Assembly (NCBI GenBank): GCA_043772005.1
Contig: JAYVGP010000012.1
Span: forward strand, 1-64,000
Direction: 5' to 3'
Source of the DNA: JAYSSF01 sp043772005
GTDB lineage: Bacteria > Patescibacteriota > Gracilibacteria > Absconditabacterales > Absconditicoccaceae
Length of the DNA: 64,000 nucleotides
This document shows positions 41,764-52,057 of the stretch, in pieces. The notes beneath the pieces were generated by a model. That model did not search any database. It was not told the origin of the DNA and worked only from the letters and a program-made list of their open reading frames with translations. The position numbers and the translations under genes are program-made. The first letter of the stretch is position 1. Every line of letters begins with the position of its first letter.

Positions 41764-43044
41764 TTAGAAGAAATAAATATCTGAGATCATATAGTGATTT
41801 TTTTCAGGATGAAAATCATCAGTTCTATATAAAATGGAATCTTTCACTTTTGTGGAATCAGGATAAGTATAGGATTCAATTTTTATAGGTATTCTATCTA
41901 CCGTCATTAATTTTTTAATTGTTGTTCAACTACGAGAATCGTAATTATCTTCATAAATAGAATCCAATGGTGTTTCTTTTTCTCTGGTTAAACATCATAT
42001 TAAAGCAGCAAATATAGAACTATTACCACTAATTGCTTGCTGTCTCTTCCATAGATTATAATATGATATTTTTTCATCTTTAAATTCAGTATTGCCTGTA
42101 ATCGTATTTTTAGCAACCTCAACCATAATACATAACCTATAATCAACTACTTCTGAATACTTTGCTTTAAGTTGTATATAGTTTAAATTAGCCTCTCTCA
42201 AACATTTTTTTAACAGTCTCATAGTAGCTTGACTAGAAAATTCCTTAAAATATCATTCAAAAAATGTTTGCATTTGTCATTTTTTATAAGTCTTACCGAT
42301 AAATAGACTACCTTCAAATAAATTTTCTACCATTTTTCCACATTCTACTCATTCTAAATCAAACTCTCGACTATAATCTAAACACTTCAAATACGAATTA
42401 AGATTTAATGTTCGTTGTTCTGATCAAATTGAAACTAAAACAATAATCTTCTTTGAACTAGGATTGCTTTTGATAAAATAATTCAAAGTTTCTAGGAAGA
42501 AAATTCCAGCATCTCACGAACGATCAATATCTTCGATTATGATGTAAATCTCTTCATCTTCAATCTTTTCTAAAAGGAAGACCATAATTTCTTGTAACTC
42601 AAATGTTTTTTTGGCGGGAGTAGTCTTGAGAAAATGAGAAAAATTTTTGATGACACCTAAAAGCGGCATGTCTCAAAAGACGTTTAATAATGTTTTTTTA
42701 TCATCATTTTGAGTTCATTCAATTTTAGAGAGCGATTCGTCAAATGTCTTAATATCAATACTTCTAGCAAATTCTAGTACAAAATTTTCCCGTAAATCTT
42801 TTCTATCAGGATACTTCCAAGCATCAAAGTTCATCCAATGAGATCTACCCTCAAGATCTATTTTAACTTGATTAAGAAAAGTAGTCTTACCAGATCCAAA
42901 AGGAGCAGTAATTCATATGAGGCTTGATTTTTCTAGGTGACTAAATCTATCTAAAAATTCATTCTTCTTGGAATTAAGATTAAGCAAGTCATCTAAACGA
43001 GAGTTTTCATCTAATAAATCAATGTTTTTAATAAATCAACTCAT
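41764..43044 (-). CDS. KAP family P-loop NTPase
   Basis: 426 residues. Walker A TAPFGSGKTTFLNQV near residue 48, the KAP hallmark MNFDAWKYPDRKDLRENF (WKY/WRY before a long helical insert), Walker B IYIIIEDIDRSGD near residue 178. KAP NTPases are usually membrane-associated and are mobile among bacteria; some are part of phage-defence loci. I see no clear transmembrane pair in the insert, although PLLGVIKNFSHFLKTTP is modestly hydrophobic. About 15 UGA glycines. The AT-rich codon use matches the neighbouring hypothetical genes more than the core genes. Confidence 0.82.
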
Positions 43045-43147
43045 GATGCTATAATTGAGAATATAAAATTTCCTTGATAAAATATGAAGCAATGATATAG
43101 TAGAATCATAGATAATCAAGTGATTTTACTACCATCATTTCTATCCC

Positions 43148-44740
43148 ATGTGACTCACCCCTCGCACTCTCGACATCATGGCTGCCTACTCCATCGATGA
43201 GCAAAGACATCTGTATCACAAGACCAAACTCCTCAAGCAAGCATACGAGACATGAGATAGTCAGACGCTTGACCTCTTCAAAATCCCAAATAAGCAGACG
43301 GGTATTTATGAAGTATTTCTCGAAGACAGCACGAGGACTAAGGAATCATTTCGCAATGCGATCGAGTTTCATGGTGTAGAGGGTAAGATCTTTGATACGA
43401 GTTCGAGTTCGTTCAATAAGCATGAGAGTTATGCTGATACATTTAATATGCTGACTGGTTATGATAATCAGATCTTCGTCGTGAGGAGCAAGCTCGAGGG
43501 TGTCTGTACTTGGCTTGATCGTAATGCTAAGGCATATGCATCTCGCCACCAGCTCCCCTATATACCGCTCTTTATCAATGCAGGAGATGGCAAGCATGAG
43601 CATCCTACACAAGAGTTTCTTGATCAGTTTAGTTTTTTGGAACAGAACAACTGGGATACAAGTTCAATCCATATTGCTCTGATTGGAGATCTTCTCTATG
43701 GTAGGACTGTCCACTCCAAAGTTGAATGACTACGCATCTATGATCATGTCCGTGTGGATCTCATCGCTCCTGAGTTGCTTGCACTACCAAACTCATATCT
43801 GGAGCAAATGAAAGCTTATGGATATGAAGTCCGTATATTTAGCAGTATTAATGAGTACCTCGAACAGTCAGGCTTGGCTGATATTTGGTATTTTACGAGA
43901 ATACAGATGGAGCGTATGGGTGATGACGTCCTCAAGCATGAGATACAGCTCAGACAGGCCATCACACGACGCACTGACCATATGGACAAGGTCGATCAAA
44001 ATAAAATTAGATTTTATCATCCTCTCCCCAGACACAAAGTCACACCAGAGCTCCCTACCTGGGTCGATGATACACCACTCAATGCACGAGAGAGACAGTC
44101 TCGCAATGGTATGTTTGTCAGAATTGTGTTACTTGCAGCGACTGCGTGAGTGCCCTTTGTGTCTGATGATTTTACATGAAATTGAGTCAAGATTGCGTCC
44201 CTCGATAAAGGGGACACACAGTGAGGATTTGATCGAATCCAAGAAGTACAAGCTGATAGTACCAAACCTAAACACTACAGCGAGGGAGTCCATCCAATCA
44301 CTGACTGACTAGTAATTGATCATATTGGTCGTGGATGGCTTATCCAACAAATCAAAGAACATATGACCAAAATTGTATCGATCTTATGACTATATACTCC
44401 ATGAGGAGAGCGGATCTCTACGAGCTCTGATGGTAGCTACAAATGACTCATCTTCCGCCCAAATACCGATATCACCGACAAGCAAATCCGTAAACTCGCC
44501 GCACTTGCACCGTGATGTACCGTCAATCGTATCGCAAATCAGCAAATCAGTCAGAAACTCAGATTATCCATGCCACCCAAACTATACAATCTCCCCCAAT
44601 TATCATGTAAAAATCATAACTGTATCTCACATCACAGTCACCATGAAAATATTATCGCTGAGTTTGTGCGCCAAGAGTGACAACAATTTGAGTGCGTTTA
44701 CTGTGGACAATATCATCTCTACCATGAAGTACGATCATAG
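43148..44740 (+). CDS. pyrB: PyrB-PyrI fusion, aspartate carbamoyltransferase
   Basis: 530 residues. N-terminal two-thirds is the catalytic chain: EVFLEDSTRTKESFRNAIEF (carbamoyl-phosphate loop STRTK), NAGDGKHEHPTQEFLDQ (HPTQ), GDLLYGRTVHSK, and the RFYHPLPRHKVTPEL with 80s-loop partner. The last 190 residues are the regulatory chain: VIDHIGRGWLIQQI, KLAALAPGCTVNRIANQQIS, and a zinc site CKNHNC ... CVYCG. Makes carbamoyl aspartate in pyrimidine synthesis, with allosteric control by nucleotides. ATG 43178 is an alternative start (10 residues shorter). The join is through a UGA (ATAG-VPFVS). Confidence 0.92.
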
Positions 44741-44778
44741 TAATCTCTTAAAGACAAAATTAGTCTTGACAAAATAAT

Positions 44779-45072
44779 ATGAAATGATTAGGATTAATTA
44801 TATCTTTATCTATTACATGTAAACATATGGCTATTCAAGCAACAAGGTTACTCAAAAGAGTAAATCATATCATCGAAGACTTAAATCGAAAGGATATCGC
44901 TGTACTCAAAATTGATCTTATCTTCTTTACTCTACTGATTGTGCATTTTCGACCTGAGCTAGGACAAGCTCATTGGTGATGGTATTTGGGTATAGTAGTA
45001 GGATGTGAAATTTACTTACTTCAAAAATTACATCTACGAAAATTCTTTAAAGAAAAAAAATCAAATGACTAA
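44779..45072 (+). CDS. small membrane protein
   Basis: 97 residues with two hydrophobic stretches: IDLIFFTLLIVHFRPEL and WGWYLGIVVGCEIYLLQKL. Basic N-terminal half (RLLKRVNHIIEDLNRK) and C-terminal tail (HLRKFFKEKKSND). It has no recognised family. Two UGA glycines. Follows pyrB by 38 bases and precedes tRNA-Arg. Confidence 0.55.
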
Positions 45073-45116
45073 TCTTGATACGAGCAAGAAAATCATTATA
45101 TACAACATTATCTCAT

Positions 45117-45188
45117 AAGGGGATAGTGTAATTGGGAACACGGAGGTCTTCGGCACCTCAATTGTCGGTTCAAGTCCGGCTCTTCTTG
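45117..45188 (+). tRNA. tRNA-Arg (anticodon TCG)
   Basis: Acceptor AAGGGGA pairs with TCTTCTT (two G-T), D-arm GTG/CAC, anticodon stem GAGGT/ACCTC with loop CTTCGGC (TCG), T-arm GTCGG-TTCAAGT-CCGGC, discriminator G. CCA is not encoded. It lies 69 bases upstream of an arginyltransferase-like gene. Confidence 0.88.
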
Positions 45189-45257
45189 AATTTAATCGAG
45201 TATCATACTTGGTTTTTTTGTGATTGAAAAACTCCAACAATTAACTATCTTTCCTAC

Positions 45258-46019
45258 ATGAAAACATTCTCCAGTGAATACCTTTCCAATTATGGAACCT
45301 ATACTTTTGGTTATACCAACTACGCCCTTCCAACCAATAATAATGAATATACACAAGCATATCACAATTGATATCTCCCATACTCTGCCTCATTGGAAAT
45401 AGAGCAACCAATTTTCTATTTGTGTAGGAGTTTAAGGATTGATACTTCCAAATTTACCAATAGCTCTGAAAACAGAAGGATTGCGAGAAAAATAGATGAG
45501 CTTGCTATCACTACCAAACGATATGAAGCATGAGAATTTGATAGATCTGACTCAGAGTTTGTGGATTTCTGCCTTGCTTATACCAATAGTAGATTCTCAC
45601 ATGGTGATATGTCTCCAGAGAGATTTACTTATGTAATGTCTAGAGACTATGCAAACCGCATCCTTGAGTTTCGCAGTCATGATCGTATGATCTGATATAC
45701 CTTGTTTGCTCAGACAAATGAGCTATTACATCATTGGTTTTGCTTCTTTGATACGGAGCTCATGGATAGTGCTCCACTCGGTAAGTATATGATGCGGTAC
45801 ACCATCGACTGGGCCAAACAAAACAATATTCCCTATGTATATCTCGGTACCTGTTATAAAGAGTCGTGACTCTATAAAGTCAGAGATTTCTCCTGACTCG
45901 AGCGACGAGATGGCAATAATCGACAAACCAATATCGAGCATCTGAAACAACTATGCAAATCTGATATCGAAGAAAAATATAGAGATCAATTTAAAATATG
46001 TCCTAACTATTATCTATAA
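45258..46019 (+). CDS. arginyl-tRNA--protein transferase-like (ATE, GNAT fold)
   Basis: 253 residues. Resembles the ATE/Bpt family that moves Arg or Leu from tRNA to protein N-termini for degradation: GYLPYSASLEIEQPIFYLCR, LRIDTSKFTNSSENRRIARK (the SSENRR.. signature), DRMIGYTLFA, LGKYMMRYTIDWAKQNNIPY, VYLGTCYKESGLYKVRDFSG. The N-terminal CxxC zinc motif of eukaryotic ATE1 is not seen. Six UGA glycines. It is directly downstream of tRNA-Arg. A more general GNAT role cannot be excluded. Confidence 0.72.
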
Positions 46020-46176
46020 AATTATGATTAGTACAATTCTCTTAATCTTAGTCTATATTAGTGTTTAAGTGATGATAATATTCAATCTATATCAAGTACT
46101 AGTACACAATAGAATCTACAATATCCTAGTACATATACCATGACATACAAACTGCACATGGATAGATCTTGGTACT

Positions 46177-46263
46177 ATGAAACGACGAAAAATCACAGTA
46201 GTCATCCTACTAACATATATCACAGCAGCATATATCTTCACAACCATACGCTTTTTATTATAA
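46177..46263 (+). CDS. small membrane peptide (candidate)
   Basis: 28 residues: MKRRKITVVILLTYITAAYI, then FTTIRFLL. A basic N-terminus followed by one hydrophobic helix. Its TAA lies two bases from the TAA of the convergent FemX-like gene. Short and without homology evidence. Confidence 0.3.
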   Translation: MKRRKITVVILLTYITAAYIFTTIRFLL

Positions 46264-46265
46264 GT

Positions 46266-47279
46266 TTATCATTTTGTCTTTCTATACCACTTGAACATTT
46301 CATATTTCCAGTTACTAAGTGGGAAATCATAATTACCAATATACTCGATCTTCTGCCCACCAAATCCTGACTTAAATTGTGTAACTCCATCTAAATGATG
46401 TGACTGCAGTGATCCTGCTGAGCATCCGAGTAGATCGTAATACGAGAATCACTGCTCACGAGCCGACTTGATAAGTGTCCGGTGGAGAAATTGCGCATGA
46501 CCTAAATTACCAATAGCTCTGCGAGTCCCACCATACAAATACACATAGACATTACCAATCATCACACATATGGCCCCAGCGATGATGGTATCACCATCAC
46601 GCACGACATATAGGTGTCACTGTCCACTATGGAGCAGATATTCACGCAGTGCATCATAGCACTCACGAGACTGCACCGCAAATCCCTTGATATCACCTGT
46701 AGTTAATCGCATCTCATAATAGCTATCTCGATCAGCATCACTCGCCACTTTCACAACCAATCACGACTTCTGGGCCCTACCTACATGAGTACGCGTACTA
46801 CGAGATAGATCAGACCATAGTTCATCCTCCCTCTTACTTAGATCTATTATAATAGTTGCTTCAGGCATATTCTCCACCAAGCCATCATATCCACCCAAAC
46901 GCATCATAGCACTACCCTGCTGACGTCTACGAGCATCCCGTTGAATATTATACGATTCTAACTTAGTCTCGCTGGTGTCTATAATTCAGAGTTCATTAAT
47001 AATTCACAGTTGCACAAAACAATCTCCTTGGCTCGCAAACTGAGTACGGCATATTTTCATTATTCATTCACGAAATTGATCTGGATCAGTGAGATACTCA
47101 AGTGGTAATTCCACACCCAAAATCTGATACCAGTTAACTGTTACCCCGAGTACTGATTTACGCTTGACAATATATTGATACTCTTGCCCAGCAATAGTGA
47201 TTATCCCCACCGGTTTACGATAGATCTCACGATTGATATATTGCCATAGTGATGATTGGTAGAAATTATAGTGAATCAT
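46266..47279 (-). CDS. FemX/FemAB-like peptidyltransferase
   Basis: 337 residues of the FemABX type (tandem GNAT folds), which add amino acids from aminoacyl-tRNA to the peptidoglycan side chain. Seen: SSLWQYINREIYRKPVGII (SxxWG..k.), NIQRDARRRQQGSAMM, TIIIDLSKREDELWSDLS with RSTRTHVGRAQKSG (the typical L...R...R..A.K.G), YVYLYGGTRRAIGNLGHAQF and YYDLLGCSAG with FKSGFGGQKIEYIG at the C-terminus. Ten UGA glycines, including RAQKSG and GFG-. ATG 47279 rather than a TTG 15 bases upstream. Confidence 0.85.
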
Positions 47280-47353
47280 AAAGTAAGTAAACAAACTAAT
47301 AAACGGATGATCTAATTAATAGTAAGCATATCGAAATAGATCTTTCTTTCAAC

Positions 47354-47390
47354 AAAAAAACCCACATCATCATTCGACAACAGGGGTTTT
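47354..47390 (-). terminator. probable terminator after rplA
   Basis: AAAACCC (47357-47363) pairs with GGGTTTT (47384-47390) across a 20-nt loop; on the minus strand the hairpin is followed by TTTTTTT. It lies 8 bases after the rplA stop. Confidence 0.55.
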
Positions 47391-47397
47391 ATAAGAA

Positions 47398-48069
47398 TTA
47401 TGCAATTTGCACTCCAGGTCACATAGTAGGAGCAAGAGTAACTTTTTTGAATAATTTATTCTTAATTACAGCAGGCTTAAGAGCTTCGATTGCAGTCAAT
47501 ACAGCGTTGATATTTTCTACCAATTTTACATCATCAAACGAGAGTTTACCAGCACCAACATGGATATTACCAGTTTTATCAAGTTTGAACTCAATACGAC
47601 CTTTTTGGATTTCCTCAATTGTACCTTTAAGATCATTTGTGATTGTTCCAGTCTTAGGTGTAGGCATAATTCCCTTTGGTCATAAGATTTTTGCAACTTT
47701 AGCAAGATCTTTAATCATGTCAGGAGTAGTCACCAATACATCAAAATTGATAGTACCAGCTTCGATACTTCTGATAAGTTCTGTATTACCTACGATAGTT
47801 GCACCCGCAGCCTTTGCATCATCAATCTTATCATCAGCCACAAAAGCAGCAACAATTACCATCTTACCAGTACCATGAGGAAGTACTACCGTACCTCTGA
47901 TTGCTTGATCATTGTACTTAGGATCAGCAGCAGTCTTAATATTGATATCAAGTGTACCATCAAACTTTGTATAACTTACTTTCTTTGCGAGAGCTACTGC
48001 TTCTTCAACTGTATAAACCTTCATCTCTACCATAGCTTTTGCAGCTGCATACTTTTTACCATGTTTCAT
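47398..48069 (-). CDS. rplA: 50S ribosomal protein L1
   Basis: 223 residues. Binds 23S rRNA at the L1 stalk and often its own mRNA. MKHGKKYAAAKAMVEM, FDGTLDINIKTAADPKYNDQ, IRGTVVLPHGTGK, KILGPKGIMPTPKTGTITND (the Gly of LGPKGIMP is TGA), and NIHVGAGKLSF-type C-terminus match the family. A second UGA lies in TMG-PGVQIA at the end. Pairs with rplK, 65 bases upstream in the same operon. Confidence 0.96.
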
Positions 48070-48134
48070 AATAATTGTAATAAGGGTAATAAAAGTGGTC
48101 CAAACGGCTTACGCCTTCCACGGATAATTAGTAA

Positions 48135-48572
48135 TTATTTTACATCTACTCACATATTCTTAGCTGTACCGATGATAGATTTACAAATTGCATCCATATC
48201 TTCAGTATTCATTACGGGTGCTTTGATTGAAGCAATCTCTTTAACATCAGCCATTGAAATAGTACCTTTTTTATCTTTGTTTGGGGTACCACTACCCTTA
48301 CCACCACCAACCTTCCAGCTAATTAAACTTGATGTTACCGGTGGGAAAACTTCAATATCAAACGACTTATCAATATACTGACGAATCATCGTAGGAACTT
48401 TTACTGGGCCATATTTTGCAGCCATATCAGCGGATTTTGCATTGAAGTCTTGGACAAATGCTGAGATATTTACACCATTCTGTCACAACATAGGTCACAA
48501 CGGTGGCTTAGGACTCGCTGCACCAGCGACAGGGGTAACCATAAATTGTTTCGTAACTTTCTTTGCAGCCAT
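48135..48572 (-). CDS. rplK: 50S ribosomal protein L11
   Basis: 145 residues, part of the GTPase-associated centre on 23S rRNA. MAAKKVTKQFMVTPVAGAAS, then PPLGPMLGQNGVNISAFVQD, where both Gly in PPLG-P-MLG-Q are TGA; IRQYIDKSFDIEVFPPV and KGTISMADVKEIASIK follow. Stop TAA after NMGVDVK. ATG 48572. secE and nusG, the usual upstream neighbours, are not present; the 200-base leader may hold an L1 or L11 control site, but I see no certain structure. Confidence 0.96.
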
Positions 48573-48770
48573 TATAATAATATCTTAAAGGTAAAAAGAA
48601 TCAGTCTGACTTATTGCCATTCATCCAGAGTTGAAGCTTGCTCTGTGACCCTCATGCTTGTCAGCGCAATCAGGAATTAACACGCAAGTTTATAATGATT
48701 TACGATGTAAAAGCAAAAGAAAAAATAGGATTTTCACATACCCTTCTTACGAAGAAATTTCTTAAGTATT

Positions 48771-49520
48771 TTATTCTAAAATACTTGTCCCATAGTGGAT
48801 TGTCAGATAGTATTTCTTCCCAGAGAATGCAATTCACAATCCTTGAATACCAAAATTTTTGTGAGTCAAAGCCCTATAGTGGACACCATTGTAACTACGT
48901 TCTTTATAGAAAAAATCCCATGTACTACGAGTAGCTTCGATCACTTCATCAGTACAATCAGCTTCATGACAATTCCACATTCATCGTCAGATCGACTCAC
49001 TAAACGTAGCACGACTCACATTGCGGAACACAATCGGAGAACCAGTCAGCTCTTCTCATTTCCACTTAAACCACTGTACGAGTCAGTTGTAGTTATAGTA
49101 TGCATCAGATGCTTTGCGTTTATGAGAGATCGATCAGATACTCGCTGAGTACTGTGACCACACACTCGCCGTAGCATTGAGACGCCAGTCAGCAGCATAT
49201 GCGCCACGATCACCAAGCTGTTCCGTCCTGAGGTAGTTAGTCCACTGAAGCCAAGTATCTCTTACTTGAGCCACGTCCACATATTGCCAATCATTGAGGT
49301 AGACAATAGTAGTCTCCACTAGTCATGTATTTACTACTCAAGAAGTTATTGACTCTCAAGCTATCTCTCAAGAAGAAGAGGTATTTATCATAATATCCTC
49401 AACCTTAATAGCAATATCCTTATCCCGCGCAGCCAACACACTGGACCCCGCCAAAATAACAATCATTACTACTGCCCAAACAATAATTTTAGCACGAGTC
49501 ACTGACGAATAACTATTCAT
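48771..49520 (-). CDS. secreted protein, possibly CAP/SCP-like
   Basis: 249 residues. N-terminal signal or anchor (AKIIVWAVVMIVILAGSSVLA). The domain after residue 90 has CAP-like elements in order: LNATASVWSQYSASIGSISH, FKWKGEELTGSPIVFRNVSR (GE motif), NCHEADCTDEVIEATR with two Cys, THKNFGIQGLGIAFSGKKYY. CAP proteins have diverse extracellular roles. The match is by eye only; other secreted folds are possible. Ten or more UGA glycines. Confidence 0.6.
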
Positions 49521-49534
49521 AGATATTATTACTA

Positions 49535-50500
49535 CTAAAGCTCCATTTGTTCAAAGAACTGGAGGATCTTGTTCACCTTCTCACTATACGCAAGACGACG
49601 AATTGGAATATGATAATATACACAAGGTATGATAAAATGCAAGCGCTGACCAAATCATGCTTGTGTCTGCTGATAAAGTTGTAACGTTTCGTCGATACTA
49701 TGTTCCCATCGCTTTCGCGTCTGTATACGGTCACCATATTGCTCTCGTATCTCCTCAGGCAAGATATCTCACTGCTCTGCAGAGAAATTGATAATATTAT
49801 ATTCTAGATAGTCCTGCAACCACTCATGAAATTGAACAATAATTTCTGGAGATGTATATTTAGGGATAAAATTGATTAAAATATATTTTTTAGACACACC
49901 AAAAAGGCTGTCACTAGATCACATTCACTTTTCTACAGGACCTTGGTACCCCTTAAGAGTGGAAGAATTCAAGTTCAGAATATCAATCGCCCAATCATGA
50001 TACAGCACTACTCTATCAGTATATCTCATCGCAATATCATAGCTCCCCTGTTCACGACACACAACCTCACGAGCATATGGCAGCATCATACGATAGAGCA
50101 ATTTAGATCGCCATGTAGTAGGAGTTTCAATCCCTCACAACCATACTACTCTCCTCGTCCATATCCAACGCCAAAACAAAGCCAGATAGTTGCATCCTGC
50201 ATGCCAAAGATTTCTTCACTTATGAGCCAAGACCTCTCATCATCCAGCAAATATCACATCATAGCCAGCAGTCCACATCGAGAATGTACGAGATGGAACA
50301 AACCTGACTCTACTCTTGTATGGATCCCACAGATCATAGTTGAGCTCACACCACTGACTCATCCAACTCACATCACCACACTCAACATCCAGCGAAGTCA
50401 GATCACTATAATGCTCAAATACATATAACATTACACCAAAAAATAGCAACTCATCACCTCGGTTACGATATCCATAATAACATTTGAGCAGTCATTTCAT
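49535..50500 (-). CDS. polysaccharide pyruvyltransferase-like protein
   Basis: 321 residues. The N-terminus KCYYGYRNRGDELLFFGVM matches the YxGyxNxGDE of CsaB/pyruvyltransferases, followed by GYDVIFAGGEVLAHKG (GGG-like position), VWLGGIETPTTW, VCREQGSYDIAMRYTDRV (R-x-S). These enzymes add ketal pyruvate to cell-wall polymers; an S-layer-anchoring role is known for CsaB. The C-terminal 120 residues are less conserved. About ten UGA glycines, starting with MKG-LLK. It lies just upstream of the CAP-like gene. Confidence 0.72.
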
Positions 50501-50545
50501 ATCACCAATAATATATAAGTCGATTAGAGATACAATTTAGAAAAC

Positions 50546-50573
50546 AAAAAAAACTGCCAGCAAAAACTGGCAG
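50546..50573 (-). terminator. rho-independent terminator of PhoH gene
   Basis: CTGCCAG / CTGGCAG 7-bp stem (50554-50560 and 50567-50573); on the minus strand followed by TTTTTTTT. Confidence 0.88.
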
Positions 50574-50594
50574 AGTTAAATTTTAAAAAATAAG

Positions 50595-51896
50595 TTACAT
50601 TTTTGAAGCAAAACTTGACACGTCGCCTCTTTCATTCGAAATAAGAGTGATATGAGCAGCCTTAGGATAACCCTTAAAGTGATTGATTGCTCGCACCATC
50701 CCATTGGATCGACTATCTAAATAAGGGTGGTCAATCTGATCGTTATCCCCCATAATTACAACCTTTGAAGAGTCATCAATTCTTGTCAATAACGTTTTCA
50801 TTGCATGGGCAGAGATATTCTGTGCCTCATCAATGATCAAAAGGGTTTTTGATAACGACCTACCTCTCATCAGATCAAACGGTACTGGGATGATTTGATT
50901 CTCAAAACCGAATATTTTTGTATCAGAAGCTTTACCTTTCGCAGTAGAGTTGATAATTTCCATATGTCGTTTGATGGTTTCGAGATTATCCCACACTCCG
51001 TCCATATAAGGAGATATCTTGTCCTCAGCTGACCCAGGTAAAGCACCTAAGTCCTTACCATCTACCGATTCCATTGCACGAGTTATAATGATCTTCTCAT
51101 ACATTGGCTCATTAGAAACTAAATCTTGTACACCAGCAACCAATGCTAATAGTGTTTTACCACAACCAGCTTTACCTTGTAACGAAACAAATTGAATATC
51201 TGGATTTACTAAAGCCCACAAGGCAGCTACCTGTTCCCTATTACGAGGCATAATTCCATGAAAATTAAATTTGTCTTTGCCATTTTTTTCAAGCATCTGC
51301 AATTTGCCATGAGCAAAAACTTGAATTTTCTTAGAATTACTAATAAAGAATCTATTAGCAATTCTTTGCTCATCAGTAAGTTGATCAGTACCAACTAGAT
51401 CAGCGTCAACATACTCGATTCCTTGATAAATACTTTCTACTGCATCATACTCATAGTCTTCTGTATGGATATCATGTGATGCAACCATAAGTCTTAAAGC
51501 CTTGTCTTTAGATATGACAATTGGACTATACTCCTTAGTAAGTTTAGGAAGTTGACATACTCCAACAATTTGACTCATGGAATCGGCTTTACCAACAGCA
51601 CTCTGAGGCAAGCCATACACTATCAGTTTATGTTTCAAATTGATAGGTAGTCCCCCATTAAACTTGGGGTGATCTCCTCTCAGTCTTTCAATCTCACTGA
51701 GTGCTTCACCAGCAGTGAAACTAGCATCAAATATTCGAGACTTCTCTAATCGACCAAGGTCGGAGATAACGCTTCGAGGTAATACAATATCAGCATGTTC
51801 TCCAAGAACACTAATAGCCTTAGGATCGTGTAGTAGGAGACTAGTATCCACTACATAACATTTTTTCTTTTTTAATGAATTATTTTGACTTCTCAT
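50595..51896 (-). CDS. PIN-PhoH protein (YlaK-type)
   Basis: 433 residues. N-terminal PIN domain (CYVVDTSLLLHDPKAISVL, EALSEIERLRGD, SKDKALRLMVASHDI with PIN acidic residues) followed by a PhoH ATPase (LQGKAGCGKTLLALVAGVQD Walker A; KTLLIIDEAQNISAHAMKTL Walker B; KVVIMGDNDQIDHPYLDSRS). Such PhoH2-like proteins act as RNA helicase-nucleases where studied. All 29 glycines use GGN; not one UGA in 433 codons, unlike every other gene of this size here. Strong terminator downstream. Confidence 0.93.
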   Translation of the reverse strand: MRSQNNSLKKKKCYVVDTSLLLHDPKAISVLGEHADIVLPRSVISDLGRLEKSRIFDASFTAGEALSEIERLRGDHPKFNGGLPINLKHKLIVYGLPQSAVGKADSMSQIVGVCQLPKLTKEYSPIVISKDKALRLMVASHDIHTEDYEYDAVESIYQGIEYVDADLVGTDQLTDEQRIANRFFISNSKKIQVFAHGKLQMLEKNGKDKFNFHGIMPRNREQVAALWALVNPDIQFVSLQGKAGCGKTLLALVAGVQDLVSNEPMYEKIIITRAMESVDGKDLGALPGSAEDKISPYMDGVWDNLETIKRHMEIINSTAKGKASDTKIFGFENQIIPVPFDLMRGRSLSKTLLIIDEAQNISAHAMKTLLTRIDDSSKVVIMGDNDQIDHPYLDSRSNGMVRAINHFKGYPKAAHITLISNERGDVSSFASKM

Positions 51897-52057
51897 AATT
51901 TTATAATTTATTTTGTTTACCTTCTTAAATATTAAGAATTAAAATTTATATAAGAATCACAAACTAAATGTCAACTATAAAATATATATATAAAATCACT
52001 TGGTTTTTAATTATATAAAAATATATATATAATTATTTATACATTAACGCAAAAGTC

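Noticed and set aside
7021..45188. tRNA-Gly with anticodon TCA for UGA
   Set aside because: All tRNAs found read Lys, Gly (TCC), Arg, Met and Ser, plus the Leu-like element; none has anticodon TCA, so it must lie elsewhere.
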